From NCBI GenBank assembly GCA_025054955.1, contig JANWZE010000114.1, positions 1-59,309 of the forward strand: a stretch of 59,309 nucleotides of DNA. Direction: 5' to 3'. The notes beneath the pieces are model-generated. The model did no database searches and was not told the DNA's origin. It was given only the letters and a program-made list of their open reading frames with translations. Positions 17,385 through 26,456 of this stretch are shown in pieces (position 1 is the stretch's first letter; each line of letters opens with the position of its first letter). Source of the DNA: Blastocatellia bacterium. GTDB lineage: Bacteria; Acidobacteriota; Blastocatellia; HR10; J050. The position numbers and the translations under genes are program-made.

Positions 17385-17506
17385 CACTCTCTCTTGAATC
17401 CCTCCTCAAAGGCAGTCACCATGCAGCCACAAAACGCCTGCGCATGGCCTCATGAGTGTGGAGGAATCACACCGCTCATGAGTGGCGGTTCGCGCTCTCT
17501 TGCCGC

Positions 17507-19042
17507 TCACTGGCTGCTGGCGCGGCCATAGAGTATCGTCAACTGCTTGAGCCGGTCACGAAGCTGCGGCGTGAGCATGTGAGCCTGAAATCGCCAGCGC
17601 CAATTGCCGCTCGGTCGAGCCGGCACGTTCATCCGCGCTTCGCTGCCCAACCCCAATACGTCTTGAAGCGGGATCATGACCACATCGGCGACCGATGCGA
17701 GCAATGCGCGGATGAAGACCCAATTCATCTCTCGCCCATCCGTATTGAGGTAATTCAACGCGAAGGCGCGCTCGCGCTCGATCTGCTCCGGCGTTCGCGT
17801 GCTATGGCCTGCGCCTGCGCTCGTCCACCACCCGATGGTCGTATCATTGTCATGCGTGCCGGTGTAGGCAACCAGATGACGAACGTAATTGTGCGGCAGG
17901 AACGTCCCCGCTTGCGGATCGCCGCCGAAGGCAAATTGCAAGACAGCCATGCCAGGAAAGCCGAAGCGATGTCGTATCGCTTCCACGCTCGGGGTGATGA
18001 CGCCCAAATTCTCCGCGACGATCGGCAACTCATCGAGCGCGCGTTGCAGGGCTTTGAACAACGCTGCGCCTGGCCCCTTTTTCCATCGGCCATTGACGGC
18101 TGTTGTTTCATGCCCCGGCACAGCCCAGTAGGCCTCAAACCCGCGAAAATGATCAAGCCGAACGATGTCCACCAGCGACAACGCCAACTTCAGTCGCTCA
18201 ATCCACCACAGGTAGCCTGTTCTGGCCATCACCTTCCAACGATAGAGCGGATTGCCCCACAACTGACCCGTGGCGCTGAAATAATCTGGCGGCACACCCG
18301 CCACCATCGCCGGCGTCCCATCCGCGTTCAACTCAAACCATTCCGGATGCGCCCAGACATCGGCGCTATCGTGAGCGACGTAGATCGGCATATCACCCAT
18401 GATGCGAATGCCTTGCTCGTGGCAATACTGCCGCAGCGCCTCCCACTGTTTGAAAAACTGATACTGCACAAACTTGTGGCATTGGATTTCGCTTTTCAAG
18501 CGCCGACGCCAACGGTTGATCGCGCTTGGTTCGCGCCGTTTGATGTCGTTGTCCCACTGCGTCCAAGCGGCATGCTCGTAAACCTGCTTGAGCGACATGA
18601 ACAACGCATAATCATCCAGCCACGAAGCATGCTGCCGACAAAAGGCCGTGAATGCGCGTCGCTCCCGAAGGGAAGCGCGAGCGTGGAACCTCTGGTAAGC
18701 GCGCCGGAGCAGCGGTAACTTGAACGCGATCACTGCGCCATATTCGACGTGATCATCTGGCAATGACGGCGCCGTTTTCACATCACGTGGCAACAGCCAG
18801 CCATCTCGAACCAGTTGATCCAGGCTGATGAGCAACGGATTCCCAGCAAATGCTGAGAAACATTGATAAGGAGAATCGCCGTATCCGGTCGGGCCCAGCG
18901 GCAAGACCTGCCACAATCGTTGCCCAGCGTCGCGCAGGAAATCAACGAACCGATACGCCTGCTGGCCCAGCTCGCCGATACCATATCGTCCCGGCAGCGA
19001 TGTCGGATGCAATAGGATTCCGCTTGATCTAGGAAATTTCAT
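17507..19042 (-). CDS. malQ: 4-alpha-glucanotransferase (amylomaltase)
   Basis: 511 residues, the normal length for GH77 of the Thermus/Aquifex type. It begins with SSGILLHPTSLPGRYGIGEL, and WQVLPLGPTGYGDSPYQ follows near 44. Catalytic residues: nucleophile D297 (VDIVRLDHFRGFEAYWAVP), acid/base E344 (VAENLG) and D398 (YTGTHDND). It transfers alpha-1,4-glucan segments between maltodextrins in the cytoplasm and releases glucose, the step expected after import by the permease encoded next. No signal peptide is present, consistent with a cytoplasmic location. Confidence 0.96.
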   Translation of the reverse strand: MKFPRSSGILLHPTSLPGRYGIGELGQQAYRFVDFLRDAGQRLWQVLPLGPTGYGDSPYQCFSAFAGNPLLISLDQLVRDGWLLPRDVKTAPSLPDDHVEYGAVIAFKLPLLRRAYQRFHARASLRERRAFTAFCRQHASWLDDYALFMSLKQVYEHAAWTQWDNDIKRREPSAINRWRRRLKSEIQCHKFVQYQFFKQWEALRQYCHEQGIRIMGDMPIYVAHDSADVWAHPEWFELNADGTPAMVAGVPPDYFSATGQLWGNPLYRWKVMARTGYLWWIERLKLALSLVDIVRLDHFRGFEAYWAVPGHETTAVNGRWKKGPGAALFKALQRALDELPIVAENLGVITPSVEAIRHRFGFPGMAVLQFAFGGDPQAGTFLPHNYVRHLVAYTGTHDNDTTIGWWTSAGAGHSTRTPEQIERERAFALNYLNTDGREMNWVFIRALLASVADVVMIPLQDVLGLGSEARMNVPARPSGNWRWRFQAHMLTPQLRDRLKQLTILYGRASSQ

Positions 19043-19133
19043 GCAGGCATTCCACCACTGCCATCGGGCACAAGGGCGCGCATCGAGTAACGTGCGGTGA
19101 GGAGCCGCTCCCGCGCCAGTGCGCTGGCGACGC

Positions 19134-20372
19134 TCATCTGGAGTGTTGCCCGCTGACGCCCCAGAACAACTTCAACGCATCATCAATCCGCGCCCGCCAA
19201 CTTCCCCAACTATGACCTTCGTGAACTTCGATGTAGCGAAATGCATAGCCTTTCTGCGTCATGATCTGGCGCAGCCGGCGATTGGATTCCAGCAAATTAA
19301 ATCCGGAGACGTTGGTTTCATACGTGCCGACATCCAGATGAAACACGACATCCTTCTTGTCGGTCGCGCTGATCAGTTGCAGCAGTCGGTCGAAATAGGC
19401 GCCGGATTGCCCCGCCGATTTGCCAAAAACGTCAGGACGAGTCAGCGCCATATAGACTGCTGCCAGCCCGCCTAATGAATCGCCAAGCAACCCGCGAAAT
19501 GCCGCCGATGGCTTGGTTCGATAGCGCTCATCAATGGTGGCCACCACTTCGTTGACGAAAAATTCCACGAATGCCGGGTTCATGTTGTACTCACTTGTCC
19601 GTTGCACCGGCGGCACCATCACCACGATGATTGGCGGAATCGTTTTCTGATTGATCAAATAATCAACGATGTTGTTGATTTTGGCAAAACTGAGGTAGTC
19701 CGCTCCGTCATGCACATACAGGACAGGGTAGCGGTCTGACGATTGACGGTAATCCGGCGGCAGATAAACGCTGATCGTTCGCGTAGTGCGTAGGATATTG
19801 CTTGTGAGTGAAAACGTTTCGATTTGGCCGTGCGGTATGCCTGGATAAAACTCCACCTCGGGCGGCGGCACATAATCGGGCATCCAGAATTGCGAGTTCG
19901 GGCCGAAGCCGCTCGGCATCGTGCGCTCGTTAAGCGGATCGAGAATCCACGTGCTGCCGTTGATGACCAGCTTGTAATCGAGTCGCGCATCCAGCTCGAA
20001 CTCGCGAGCAAAATAAAACAGGTCGGTCTCCGCCACGTGTGTCATCGGTTGCGTGTTGGGATTCCAACCGTTCATGTCGCCGGCAATGGCGGCCCTGGTC
20101 GCAGGCCCTTGATAGAGAAACACCGCTCGGCCGAATCCCTGTGAGGCGCTGGCTTCGATGATTGGCGTGTTTTTGTCTTGAAGGCAATCAATGAACTGGT
20201 TGACCAGCGCCTGCTTGGCAGCTCGCCCTTCAGCGGCATTGACCCGCTGAAGGAATTCGTCAAACGGAGGACATGGCGCTGTGAACGCCCTGCTGACAGG
20301 CATCGGCTGGATAGCCAGCGGACTGCACATCGCTGTTATCAATACAGCCGACCACACAGACCTGACTTTCAT
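19134..20372 (-). CDS. Exported esterase with isoamylase-N/CBM48-like domain
   Basis: 412 residues. GAGGAG precedes the ATG. Signal peptide at about 1-30. Residues ~80-165 resemble the early-Ig (CBM48/isoamylase N) domain: AAIAGDMNGWNP, then YFAREFELDARLDYKLVING and DPLNER. The rest is an esterase of the enterochelin-esterase/feruloyl-esterase D type, with TISVYLPPDY, YPVLYVHDGADY, the nucleophile elbow GDSLGG (S299) and a likely catalytic His387 in GHSWGSW. Similar two-domain proteins occur near polysaccharide genes and may deacylate glycans. Its place between malQ and the SBBP protein supports a glycan-related role, but the ester cleaved is unknown. Confidence 0.8.
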   Translation of the reverse strand: MKVRSVWSAVLITAMCSPLAIQPMPVSRAFTAPCPPFDEFLQRVNAAEGRAAKQALVNQFIDCLQDKNTPIIEASASQGFGRAVFLYQGPATRAAIAGDMNGWNPNTQPMTHVAETDLFYFAREFELDARLDYKLVINGSTWILDPLNERTMPSGFGPNSQFWMPDYVPPPEVEFYPGIPHGQIETFSLTSNILRTTRTISVYLPPDYRQSSDRYPVLYVHDGADYLSFAKINNIVDYLINQKTIPPIIVVMVPPVQRTSEYNMNPAFVEFFVNEVVATIDERYRTKPSAAFRGLLGDSLGGLAAVYMALTRPDVFGKSAGQSGAYFDRLLQLISATDKKDVVFHLDVGTYETNVSGFNLLESNRRLRQIMTQKGYAFRYIEVHEGHSWGSWRARIDDALKLFWGVSGQHSR

Positions 20373-20390
20373 ACGCGCTCCTCAGAAAAA

Positions 20391-20464
20391 GCGGCACAGG
20401 CATTCCTGCCTGTGGTGTTTTTCATCGTTTCTGGGCGTCGTCACCGATGACATGAACAACTCCT
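20391..20464. repeat. Hairpin repeat (CACAGGCA-TTCC-TGCCTGTG) plus conserved tail
   Basis: A perfect 8-bp inverted repeat at 20395-20414, then at 20435-20464 a block reading CGTCGTCACCGATGACATGA, which recurs near 38901 (GGTCGTCACCGACGACATGA). The same two parts are found at 38756 and 38901, so they belong to one repeat family. Confidence 0.75.
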
Positions 20465-20467
20465 CTG

Positions 20468-21823
20468 TCAGTTTTTCACGCCACTGAGCCGAGCGACCCA
20501 TTGCTCGATGCCTTCGCCATCGTACTTCATCGTGGCCCAGTCAGCAGAATGATCATCTCCAACGCTGCTGCCCGTCACGTAGATATGACCCGCAGCATCA
20601 ATCGTCATCGCTGTCGCTCGATCCACATCATTGCCGGGGCCATTGTAACGGACAACCCACTGCTGGACACCATCGGCGCTGTACTTCACCGTCGCGTAAT
20701 CGGTCAACGAATGAACGCCTTCGCTCGCGCCGGTCACGTAAACCTGACCGCGTGCATCCACGACGATGCTGCTGGGGGTGTCGGCATCATTGCCAGGGCC
20801 GTTGTACCGCGCGACCCATTGCTGAACGCCATCGGCGCTGTACTTCACCGTCGCGTAATCTTCAAACGTCCCTACGCCTTGACTGGCGCCTGTCACATAG
20901 ACGTTACCGGCAGCGTCAAGCGTCAAGGCCGTCGCCGCATCAATGCCATTGTCCGGACCATTGTAACGTGCGATCCACACTTGCGTGCCGTCAGGCCGAT
21001 ATTTAATCGTCGTGTAATCACTGGAGGAATTCACGCCGACACTGTAACCAGTCACATAGACGTTACCAAGTTGGTCAACAGCCAGCGCAGTCACCTCATC
21101 GGCGCCATTGCCTGGCCCGTTGTACCGCGCCACCCACTGCTGGACGCCATCGGCACTGTACTTGATCGTTGCAAAATCACGGGCTGTGCCGGCGCCAATG
21201 CTGAAACCAGAGACATAGACGTTGCCGGCTTCATCAATCGCCAAGTCGAACGCTTTGTCCAGATCATCACCAGGACCGTTATAACGCGCGACCCACTGCT
21301 GAACGCCAGCGGCATTGTACTTGATCGTCACATAATCCTTGGACACACGAGGCGCCACACTCAGCCCTGTGACATAGACATTGCCGGCGGCATCAACCGC
21401 AATGGCTGTCGCCATGTCCAGATCGTTGCCTGTTCCGTTGTACCGCGCGACCCACTGCTGGACGCCATTGGCGTCATACTTGACTGTCGCATAGTCATTC
21501 TGGCTGGTACCAGTCACATAGACATGGCCAGCGGCGTCAACAGCCACCGCGCTGGCCGTATCATCACCATGCGATGGACCATCGTAACGAACCGACCATA
21601 CCGGCACGCCGGTTGGATCATATTTGGTCGTCAGGTAGTCATGGCTTGATCCGTCTGAGACCGAGCCGGTGATATACGCATAACCGGCCGCGTCAACGAC
21701 AATCGAACTGGCGATTTCATTCGGTCCAGCAGCGGACGCTCCGAACCGGATCACACTTAACGTAAGCGTAAAAACCATCGCTAGCAAGCTAACAAACATT
21801 CTCTTCTTCAAACTGTCCCTCAT
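20468..21823 (-). CDS. Exported SBBP-repeat beta-propeller protein
   Basis: 451 residues from ATG 21823, chosen because CGGAGGAG lies five bases upstream; earlier Met codons lack such a site. Signal peptide at about 1-31 (MFVSLLAMVFTLTLS, then GASA). The mature protein is about eight repeats of ~50 residues carrying 'VDAAGNVYVTGxS', 'DYATVKYSADGVQQWVARYNGPGND' and related strands, the SBBP (seven-bladed beta-propeller) pattern. The repeats are very alike at DNA level too, suggesting recent internal duplication. Such propellers are exported and of unknown function; a surface binding role is possible. It sits inside the glucan cluster. Confidence 0.85.
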   Translation of the reverse strand: MRDSLKKRMFVSLLAMVFTLTLSVIRFGASAAGPNEIASSIVVDAAGYAYITGSVSDGSSHDYLTTKYDPTGVPVWSVRYDGPSHGDDTASAVAVDAAGHVYVTGTSQNDYATVKYDANGVQQWVARYNGTGNDLDMATAIAVDAAGNVYVTGLSVAPRVSKDYVTIKYNAAGVQQWVARYNGPGDDLDKAFDLAIDEAGNVYVSGFSIGAGTARDFATIKYSADGVQQWVARYNGPGNGADEVTALAVDQLGNVYVTGYSVGVNSSSDYTTIKYRPDGTQVWIARYNGPDNGIDAATALTLDAAGNVYVTGASQGVGTFEDYATVKYSADGVQQWVARYNGPGNDADTPSSIVVDARGQVYVTGASEGVHSLTDYATVKYSADGVQQWVVRYNGPGNDVDRATAMTIDAAGHIYVTGSSVGDDHSADWATMKYDGEGIEQWVARLSGVKN

Positions 21824-21849
21824 AAAACTCCTCCGAAAATGCATGCACA

Positions 21850-21925
21850 GATGCACTGATGAACAGATTTTGAATCGGTCAGATTTTCAATCAGCCATCA
21901 GTAAATCGGTGCTTATTTTTCATTG
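21850..21925. repeat. Interspersed repeat (CTGATGAACAGATTTT type)
   Basis: GCACTGATGAACAGATTTTG, followed by a second TCAGATTTTCAATCAG block and TCGGTGCTTATTTTTC. A close relative is at 38845-38900. Confidence 0.65.
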
Positions 21926-21998
21926 TTGCCTCTAGCCAGAGCGCATCGCGCTCGCTTCACATCCATTGCTTTAGCGACCTCCCATCGCAGAGAGTGCT

Positions 21999-24887
21999 TC
22001 ATTCATGGACGAAAATTGTGCTGGGCACAACGCCAAACAATCGCTGGTTGGTCGGAAAAACTTCAGCCGGGTAGCGACCACCAAACTCAATCCGATCCGG
22101 TGAACTTGGTGATGTCAACTGCCCTGACTCGCCACCATACGTGATGTAGGCAAACAATGCCAATCGCGCGTCCGGCGGAACGCGACCATCCGCAAACAAA
22201 GCCGTCCATGGAATAGCAATTTCCAATCCATCCGTCACAGCGCCTGTCGGTGGATTGACGGCCACCGGCCCGCGCATCGCGACATACTCAGGATCAAAGG
22301 CGATTTCGGCAGCTAGCTCCACCAGATCGCGTAGCTCAGACAGATTGATCCGATACAGGCCGGCTCGGGCGGCTACCGGTGGAGCAGTTGCCGCTCCGCT
22401 GCGAATCGGCGCAGCCGGCGCGCTGCAAAGCCCGGCTCCGCCCAACGTGGCTACCACAAACTCAGCGCCGAAGCGTTCGTCCGGCGCGGTGATCTCAGTG
22501 CTGGAAATGAGTCGCGTCGCCGGACCTGAATCATCATCAATGCGTCCCAGCTCACGCAGCCCTGTGGCTCGCCCATAGTCCACATCAATGAACAAAACAA
22601 CGCCCGTCGCGTGCGGCCCCTGGACAATCGCCGAGAGACCGATGTAGAGATTCGTTCGGTCAGCTTCCACCAGCAATGCATTTAGCTCATTCTGTCCATT
22701 GAGCGGGCCAGGATCAACCATCTGCACAGCGATCGGCTCAGCACTGAAATCGCCGACGATATTGCCGTCGGTTACATGCTCTGAACGATCGGGTCGGTCG
22801 AGCAAGAAAATTTGCGTGAAGGTGTTAAACACCGGCGCAACGCCATCGCCCGGCGCACCGAACGCCAGGAATTTGACGACATGCCAACCTTCGTTCAGAC
22901 TCGAAAGGTCTACATCGGGCAGGAGGAACTGACCAGCGCCGAGCGCATCCGCCCGCACAAAGCCGTCTGCCAATCCTTCGGGGCTGCCCGCAATCGGGCT
23001 TCGTCCGGCCAATGGAAGCGCGGCTCCGTCAATTTGCACAACAACGTCGGCGGCTGTGCCATCCGTGCAGAGGCGCAATGTAATCACGTCCGCTCGGACA
23101 ACTGGCGCATGCACTCGCGTGTTCGGCTCCGGATCAGCAAATCGTCCATCGGCAGTGGGGAATGGTTGCAAGGGCAGAACGACGCCTTGCTGCTCCAGGC
23201 GGACGGGATGTGAGCCGTCAGGTGGTCCACCGGGATTGCGCGGTCCGTACAACACAAACCCCCGACCGTTGTTGTCAAATCGAATCTGACCGGGCGGATC
23301 ATCAGCCGGGTTGTTGTTACTGGGCACGCGGATGGTCACTCGACGATCCGAGCCAACTGTAACCGGCGGCATCTGTCCACCATAATCAACCAACACCGTG
23401 CCAGGTGGAAATGAGGTCGTCACAGTGACCTGCTCTGCATCATTGGAATCAGCTAGATCATTCAATGCAACCAATGCCAGCCCCTTGCCCTCCACGACGC
23501 GCTCAAAAACAAAGACATCGTCATCCGCCCCTTCTTCCGTCGCGCGAACGACAATGTCACCGCGCGCAAATTCGTTGTGAAAGTCAATGAGCGCTCGCAG
23601 CAGGTTGCTTCCCTCACCCAGCGCATCGGTACGACCGGGCCGCGGAAAATTCGTTCGCGCGTCATCAGGAATGTTATTGCCATCGAAGTAGACGATGGGG
23701 CGACCGGGCCGCGTTAGAACCCATGCATGCGCCAGATTATTCGCTCGCGGTGGCAGCACGTCATGATTCTGAACGAACGTGAAACCGATGCGTGGATCAA
23801 GGCCGCCATAAGCGAAGCGGATGCCTTGATCGAGGCGCGGCGGATTGCCCAGCCAAAACCCGATGGACTGATCACCAATGGCTGTATTGAACACCCGGTT
23901 GAGCGTGAAATAGAGCGGATAGTCCAACAACGCCATGCCGGTCTGCGCGTAGGTGGCCAGCTCGCGGGCATCAGCCGATAGGTTTTCGCCAAAGATAACG
24001 GCATCGCGGCCCGTGCGCGCGCGCACGCCGCGATGCAATCCCTCCAGAAACGGCGGACCTGACATCCGACCGCCAACCTGCTCCGCTGGGCCGCCAAAAA
24101 ACGCCGGTATGGTGTGCTTGACCGCATCCAGCCTGTAACCATCCGCGCCAATGACCGCGCCCATGAACCACGCCCAACGATGAAGGAATTGGCGCACGTC
24201 TTCACTGACCGGCCGACCATCGGGATAATACTGCGGCGTCAGTGGGTGGCGCACATACGTTGGCTTCCCGAACTCGTTCAAGCCAATCGGCCCCGGCGGA
24301 TCAAGCGGGCCGCTGATGTTGTTGCCATCCTCTTGCGCAATGTCGGCCAGCCCGAGCAGATCACAATTGAAAATTTCGGCGCTGAGCGGCACAAAATTCC
24401 GAATCTCGCAATTGCTCGTATCGGTGTTAGAGCGGATGTGAAAATCTTGCGGGATCAGGTCCGGGTAGCCGCTGATGCGCGTCACCCCGCGATTGGCGTT
24501 ATGATTCATCACCGTGTCGAAATAAACTTCCAATCCCAGTTGATGCGCCGCCTTGACCAGATCCAGCAGCTCTTGAGCGGTGCCATAGCGCGTGCTGACC
24601 GTGCCATATCCAAGCCGGTCGCCGAAATCAAACCGGTCAGCCGGATCATACCCGACCGATGCCGCTCCAGAGCCGGCCTTATTGGGCGGCGGCAAATAGA
24701 TTGCGCCGTACCCCATCTGCACGACCTCTGGCAACCGTCGTTGCAAATCCCTATAGCTGGTTTCAAACCATTGCAACACAACCGACGGCGCGCCACCAGT
24801 ACTGCGCTGGGCATTGATCGGCGCGTGGCACACGCCCAGTCCAAGCGCGCACGAGAGCAACACACACAGAGCGATGAATCGTTCCAT
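21999..24887 (-). CDS. Large secreted alpha-amylase (GH13) with glucodextranase-like C-domain
   Basis: 962 residues with a signal peptide (about 1-27). The GH13 barrel spans about 35-480: YFDTVMNHN (region I, 122-130), GADGYRLDAVKH (nucleophile D254), VIFGENLS (acid/base E301) and FVQNHD (D376), then a beta domain. About 570-700 looks like a linker beta-sandwich. The last ~250 residues, from 'VTDGNIVGDFSAEPIAVQMV' through 'FIDVDYGRATG' and 'GLEIAIPWTALF', resemble the C-terminal DOMON-like domain of glucodextranases and amylopullulanases. It probably starts extracellular starch breakdown for the genes downstream. Confidence 0.88.
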   Translation of the reverse strand: MERFIALCVLLSCALGLGVCHAPINAQRSTGGAPSVVLQWFETSYRDLQRRLPEVVQMGYGAIYLPPPNKAGSGAASVGYDPADRFDFGDRLGYGTVSTRYGTAQELLDLVKAAHQLGLEVYFDTVMNHNANRGVTRISGYPDLIPQDFHIRSNTDTSNCEIRNFVPLSAEIFNCDLLGLADIAQEDGNNISGPLDPPGPIGLNEFGKPTYVRHPLTPQYYPDGRPVSEDVRQFLHRWAWFMGAVIGADGYRLDAVKHTIPAFFGGPAEQVGGRMSGPPFLEGLHRGVRARTGRDAVIFGENLSADARELATYAQTGMALLDYPLYFTLNRVFNTAIGDQSIGFWLGNPPRLDQGIRFAYGGLDPRIGFTFVQNHDVLPPRANNLAHAWVLTRPGRPIVYFDGNNIPDDARTNFPRPGRTDALGEGSNLLRALIDFHNEFARGDIVVRATEEGADDDVFVFERVVEGKGLALVALNDLADSNDAEQVTVTTSFPPGTVLVDYGGQMPPVTVGSDRRVTIRVPSNNNPADDPPGQIRFDNNGRGFVLYGPRNPGGPPDGSHPVRLEQQGVVLPLQPFPTADGRFADPEPNTRVHAPVVRADVITLRLCTDGTAADVVVQIDGAALPLAGRSPIAGSPEGLADGFVRADALGAGQFLLPDVDLSSLNEGWHVVKFLAFGAPGDGVAPVFNTFTQIFLLDRPDRSEHVTDGNIVGDFSAEPIAVQMVDPGPLNGQNELNALLVEADRTNLYIGLSAIVQGPHATGVVLFIDVDYGRATGLRELGRIDDDSGPATRLISSTEITAPDERFGAEFVVATLGGAGLCSAPAAPIRSGAATAPPVAARAGLYRINLSELRDLVELAAEIAFDPEYVAMRGPVAVNPPTGAVTDGLEIAIPWTALFADGRVPPDARLALFAYITYGGESGQLTSPSSPDRIEFGGRYPAEVFPTNQRLFGVVPSTIFVHE

Positions 24888-24990
24888 GTCAGCCCTAATG
24901 AGGCAGCCGATGACTCACAGAGTTGGATCAGACCAGCACAAATCAATTCGATTTCTGCTAATCTGCCAACTCTGCCGCTCAATGATCAAT

Positions 24991-25917
24991 TTAGGGAACT
25001 GTGATGATAATGTCCGCTACCCTATCAATGACCATTGTGCCATGATTGGCATTGGAAAGGTCGGTGCTTTCGGGCAGATTATTTGGACTAGGATAGCCCG
25101 TCTTCGACGTGGTGATCGCCACCAGTCGAATCCGATGCATGCCGGAGCCGAGCCGGAGTTGAGACACAGCAATTGCAGCCTCAAACCCGTTGGGCGCGCC
25201 ATACACGGTCCCCGGTTTACCCCGGCCCGGACCAAACGGCCTGACCACCACATCATAAGCAAATGTACCTTGCAGCTCCGCAAAATTAGTGGTTGTCCCA
25301 GGCAATCTGGCGCTCCCCCACGAGTAAAAGCCACCCACATCAGGACTGGAAATAGCAAACGCTGCATCCCAGCCCGTGCCCGCGGCAATCAACTCAGCCG
25401 ACAAGTTGGTGCCGGCATCGGAGATCATGGAACGCCGCTTCATCGCATCCGGCAATGTTTGATCAGAAACATCATTCAGGTCAGATGGATCACCATCATC
25501 GCCGAATCCATCTAACCCATCGTCCATGTCCTTGGCGCCGGTGCCTGCGCCCGGATCAACGTCCAGCAGAATGAGCGTTCCATTACCCACATTGGTTTCG
25601 TCGCCACCGAACATATCACCACGAATGGCGAAAAATAACTGGCCTGCTTGATACTCAACATAAAGCTCCGTAATTGTGCCATCCGCTCCGAAATCTTCCT
25701 GCTCAGGCGGTATGGGAGGAATGTCATCCCGCGCCCCGTTTGCGCCAGAGACAGCAATCGGATTGTAATTCACTGTGAAATCTGTAATGTCGCCATCAAT
25801 CACCAGCGGCGCCTGCGCTGGGGTTGATGCATGCGTTGTCATACCGCTCAGTTGAGTATTCCCAATAGCGAGACATAGCGCGAGCGCCAATCCCGCGAGC
25901 ATTGTTTGTAGCTTCAT
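24991..25917 (-). CDS. Secreted DOMON/CBM9-like protein
   Basis: 308 residues from ATG 25917, which has AAGGAGGGG upstream; the longer reading to 26013 lacks a start signal. Signal peptide at about 1-32. The mature part opens 'APLVIDGDITDFTVNYNPIAV' and continues with 'ITELYVEYQAGQLFFAIRGD', 'LILLDVDPGAGTGA' and 'GFEAAIAVSQLRLG'. This order of motifs matches the C-terminal domain of the amylase encoded next (DGNIVGDF, LLVEADRTNLYIGLSA, FIDVDYGRATG, LEIAIPW), so it looks like a free-standing relative of that domain. Binding of glucan or surface attachment is a reasonable guess. Probably first in the cluster. Confidence 0.65.
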   Translation of the reverse strand: MKLQTMLAGLALALCLAIGNTQLSGMTTHASTPAQAPLVIDGDITDFTVNYNPIAVSGANGARDDIPPIPPEQEDFGADGTITELYVEYQAGQLFFAIRGDMFGGDETNVGNGTLILLDVDPGAGTGAKDMDDGLDGFGDDGDPSDLNDVSDQTLPDAMKRRSMISDAGTNLSAELIAAGTGWDAAFAISSPDVGGFYSWGSARLPGTTTNFAELQGTFAYDVVVRPFGPGRGKPGTVYGAPNGFEAAIAVSQLRLGSGMHRIRLVAITTSKTGYPSPNNLPESTDLSNANHGTMVIDRVADIIITVP

Positions 25918-26456
25918 AACGTCCCCTCCTTCGATTGTTGAGTGATAAAACAAGCTTCCCCACTCTAAAGACTGCGTGAGTGGATTCCTTTTGTTCCTTA
26001 CCGGGCTGGGCAAACATACAAAACCGCCGTCAGTCTGTCAATGTAATCCAATAGCTTCGGTAAAGGCCACGTTTTTGCAGGGGCGTTGCTGCGTGGACGC
26101 CCGTTGACGTGTGGTGTTTTTGTGTCGCGGCGACGCACGTTTCGAGGAGGGTTGGTGAGTGGACGCCCTCCGGGCAGGGGCTCGGGCTGAGGCTGAGGCC
26201 GCCGCCGCGCTGAAGCCGAAGTGGCGCGCCTGCGCCCAGCGCTGGAGCAACGCCGGAGGAAATAGACTGACGATGACGGCCACTGCCGCCGCCATCCCCC
26301 AGTCATCTTCATAAGAAGTTCACCAGAGCCAAAATTCCTCCTTGATCTTTCGCCAACCCCTCCATCGCGTCGGGTGGCTAAGGGCGACCGGTTGATGGCT
26401 TGCTGCCACGTGAACACAGTAGCCTGACAACGCGTTGCTTGGTACAATGTCGGCTG
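25918..26456. other. Gene-less region with interspersed repeats
   Basis: No convincing gene. At 26068-26135 lies a copy of the TTTTTGCAGGGGCGT / GTGTGGTGTTTTTGTGT repeat, seen inverted at 27937-28030. The stretch from about 26150 to 26270 is GC-rich and repetitive (GAGGCTGAGGC-type). The promoter of larB is probably in the last 60 bp. Confidence 0.6.
26068..26135. repeat. Interspersed repeat (GTAGGGGCGTCGC family)
   Basis: Contains CGTTTTTGCAGGGGCGTTGC, then GTGTGGTGTTTTTGTGTCGC and GACGCACGTTT. The same words occur inverted at 27937-27996. Confidence 0.7.

Noticed and set aside
17456-18718. 420-codon open frame on the plus strand
   Set aside because: Lies wholly antisense to malQ, has no domain pattern and is explained by GC codon structure.
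20501-21649. 382-codon open frame on the plus strand
   Set aside because: Antisense to the SBBP repeat gene; its own repeats mirror those of the true gene.
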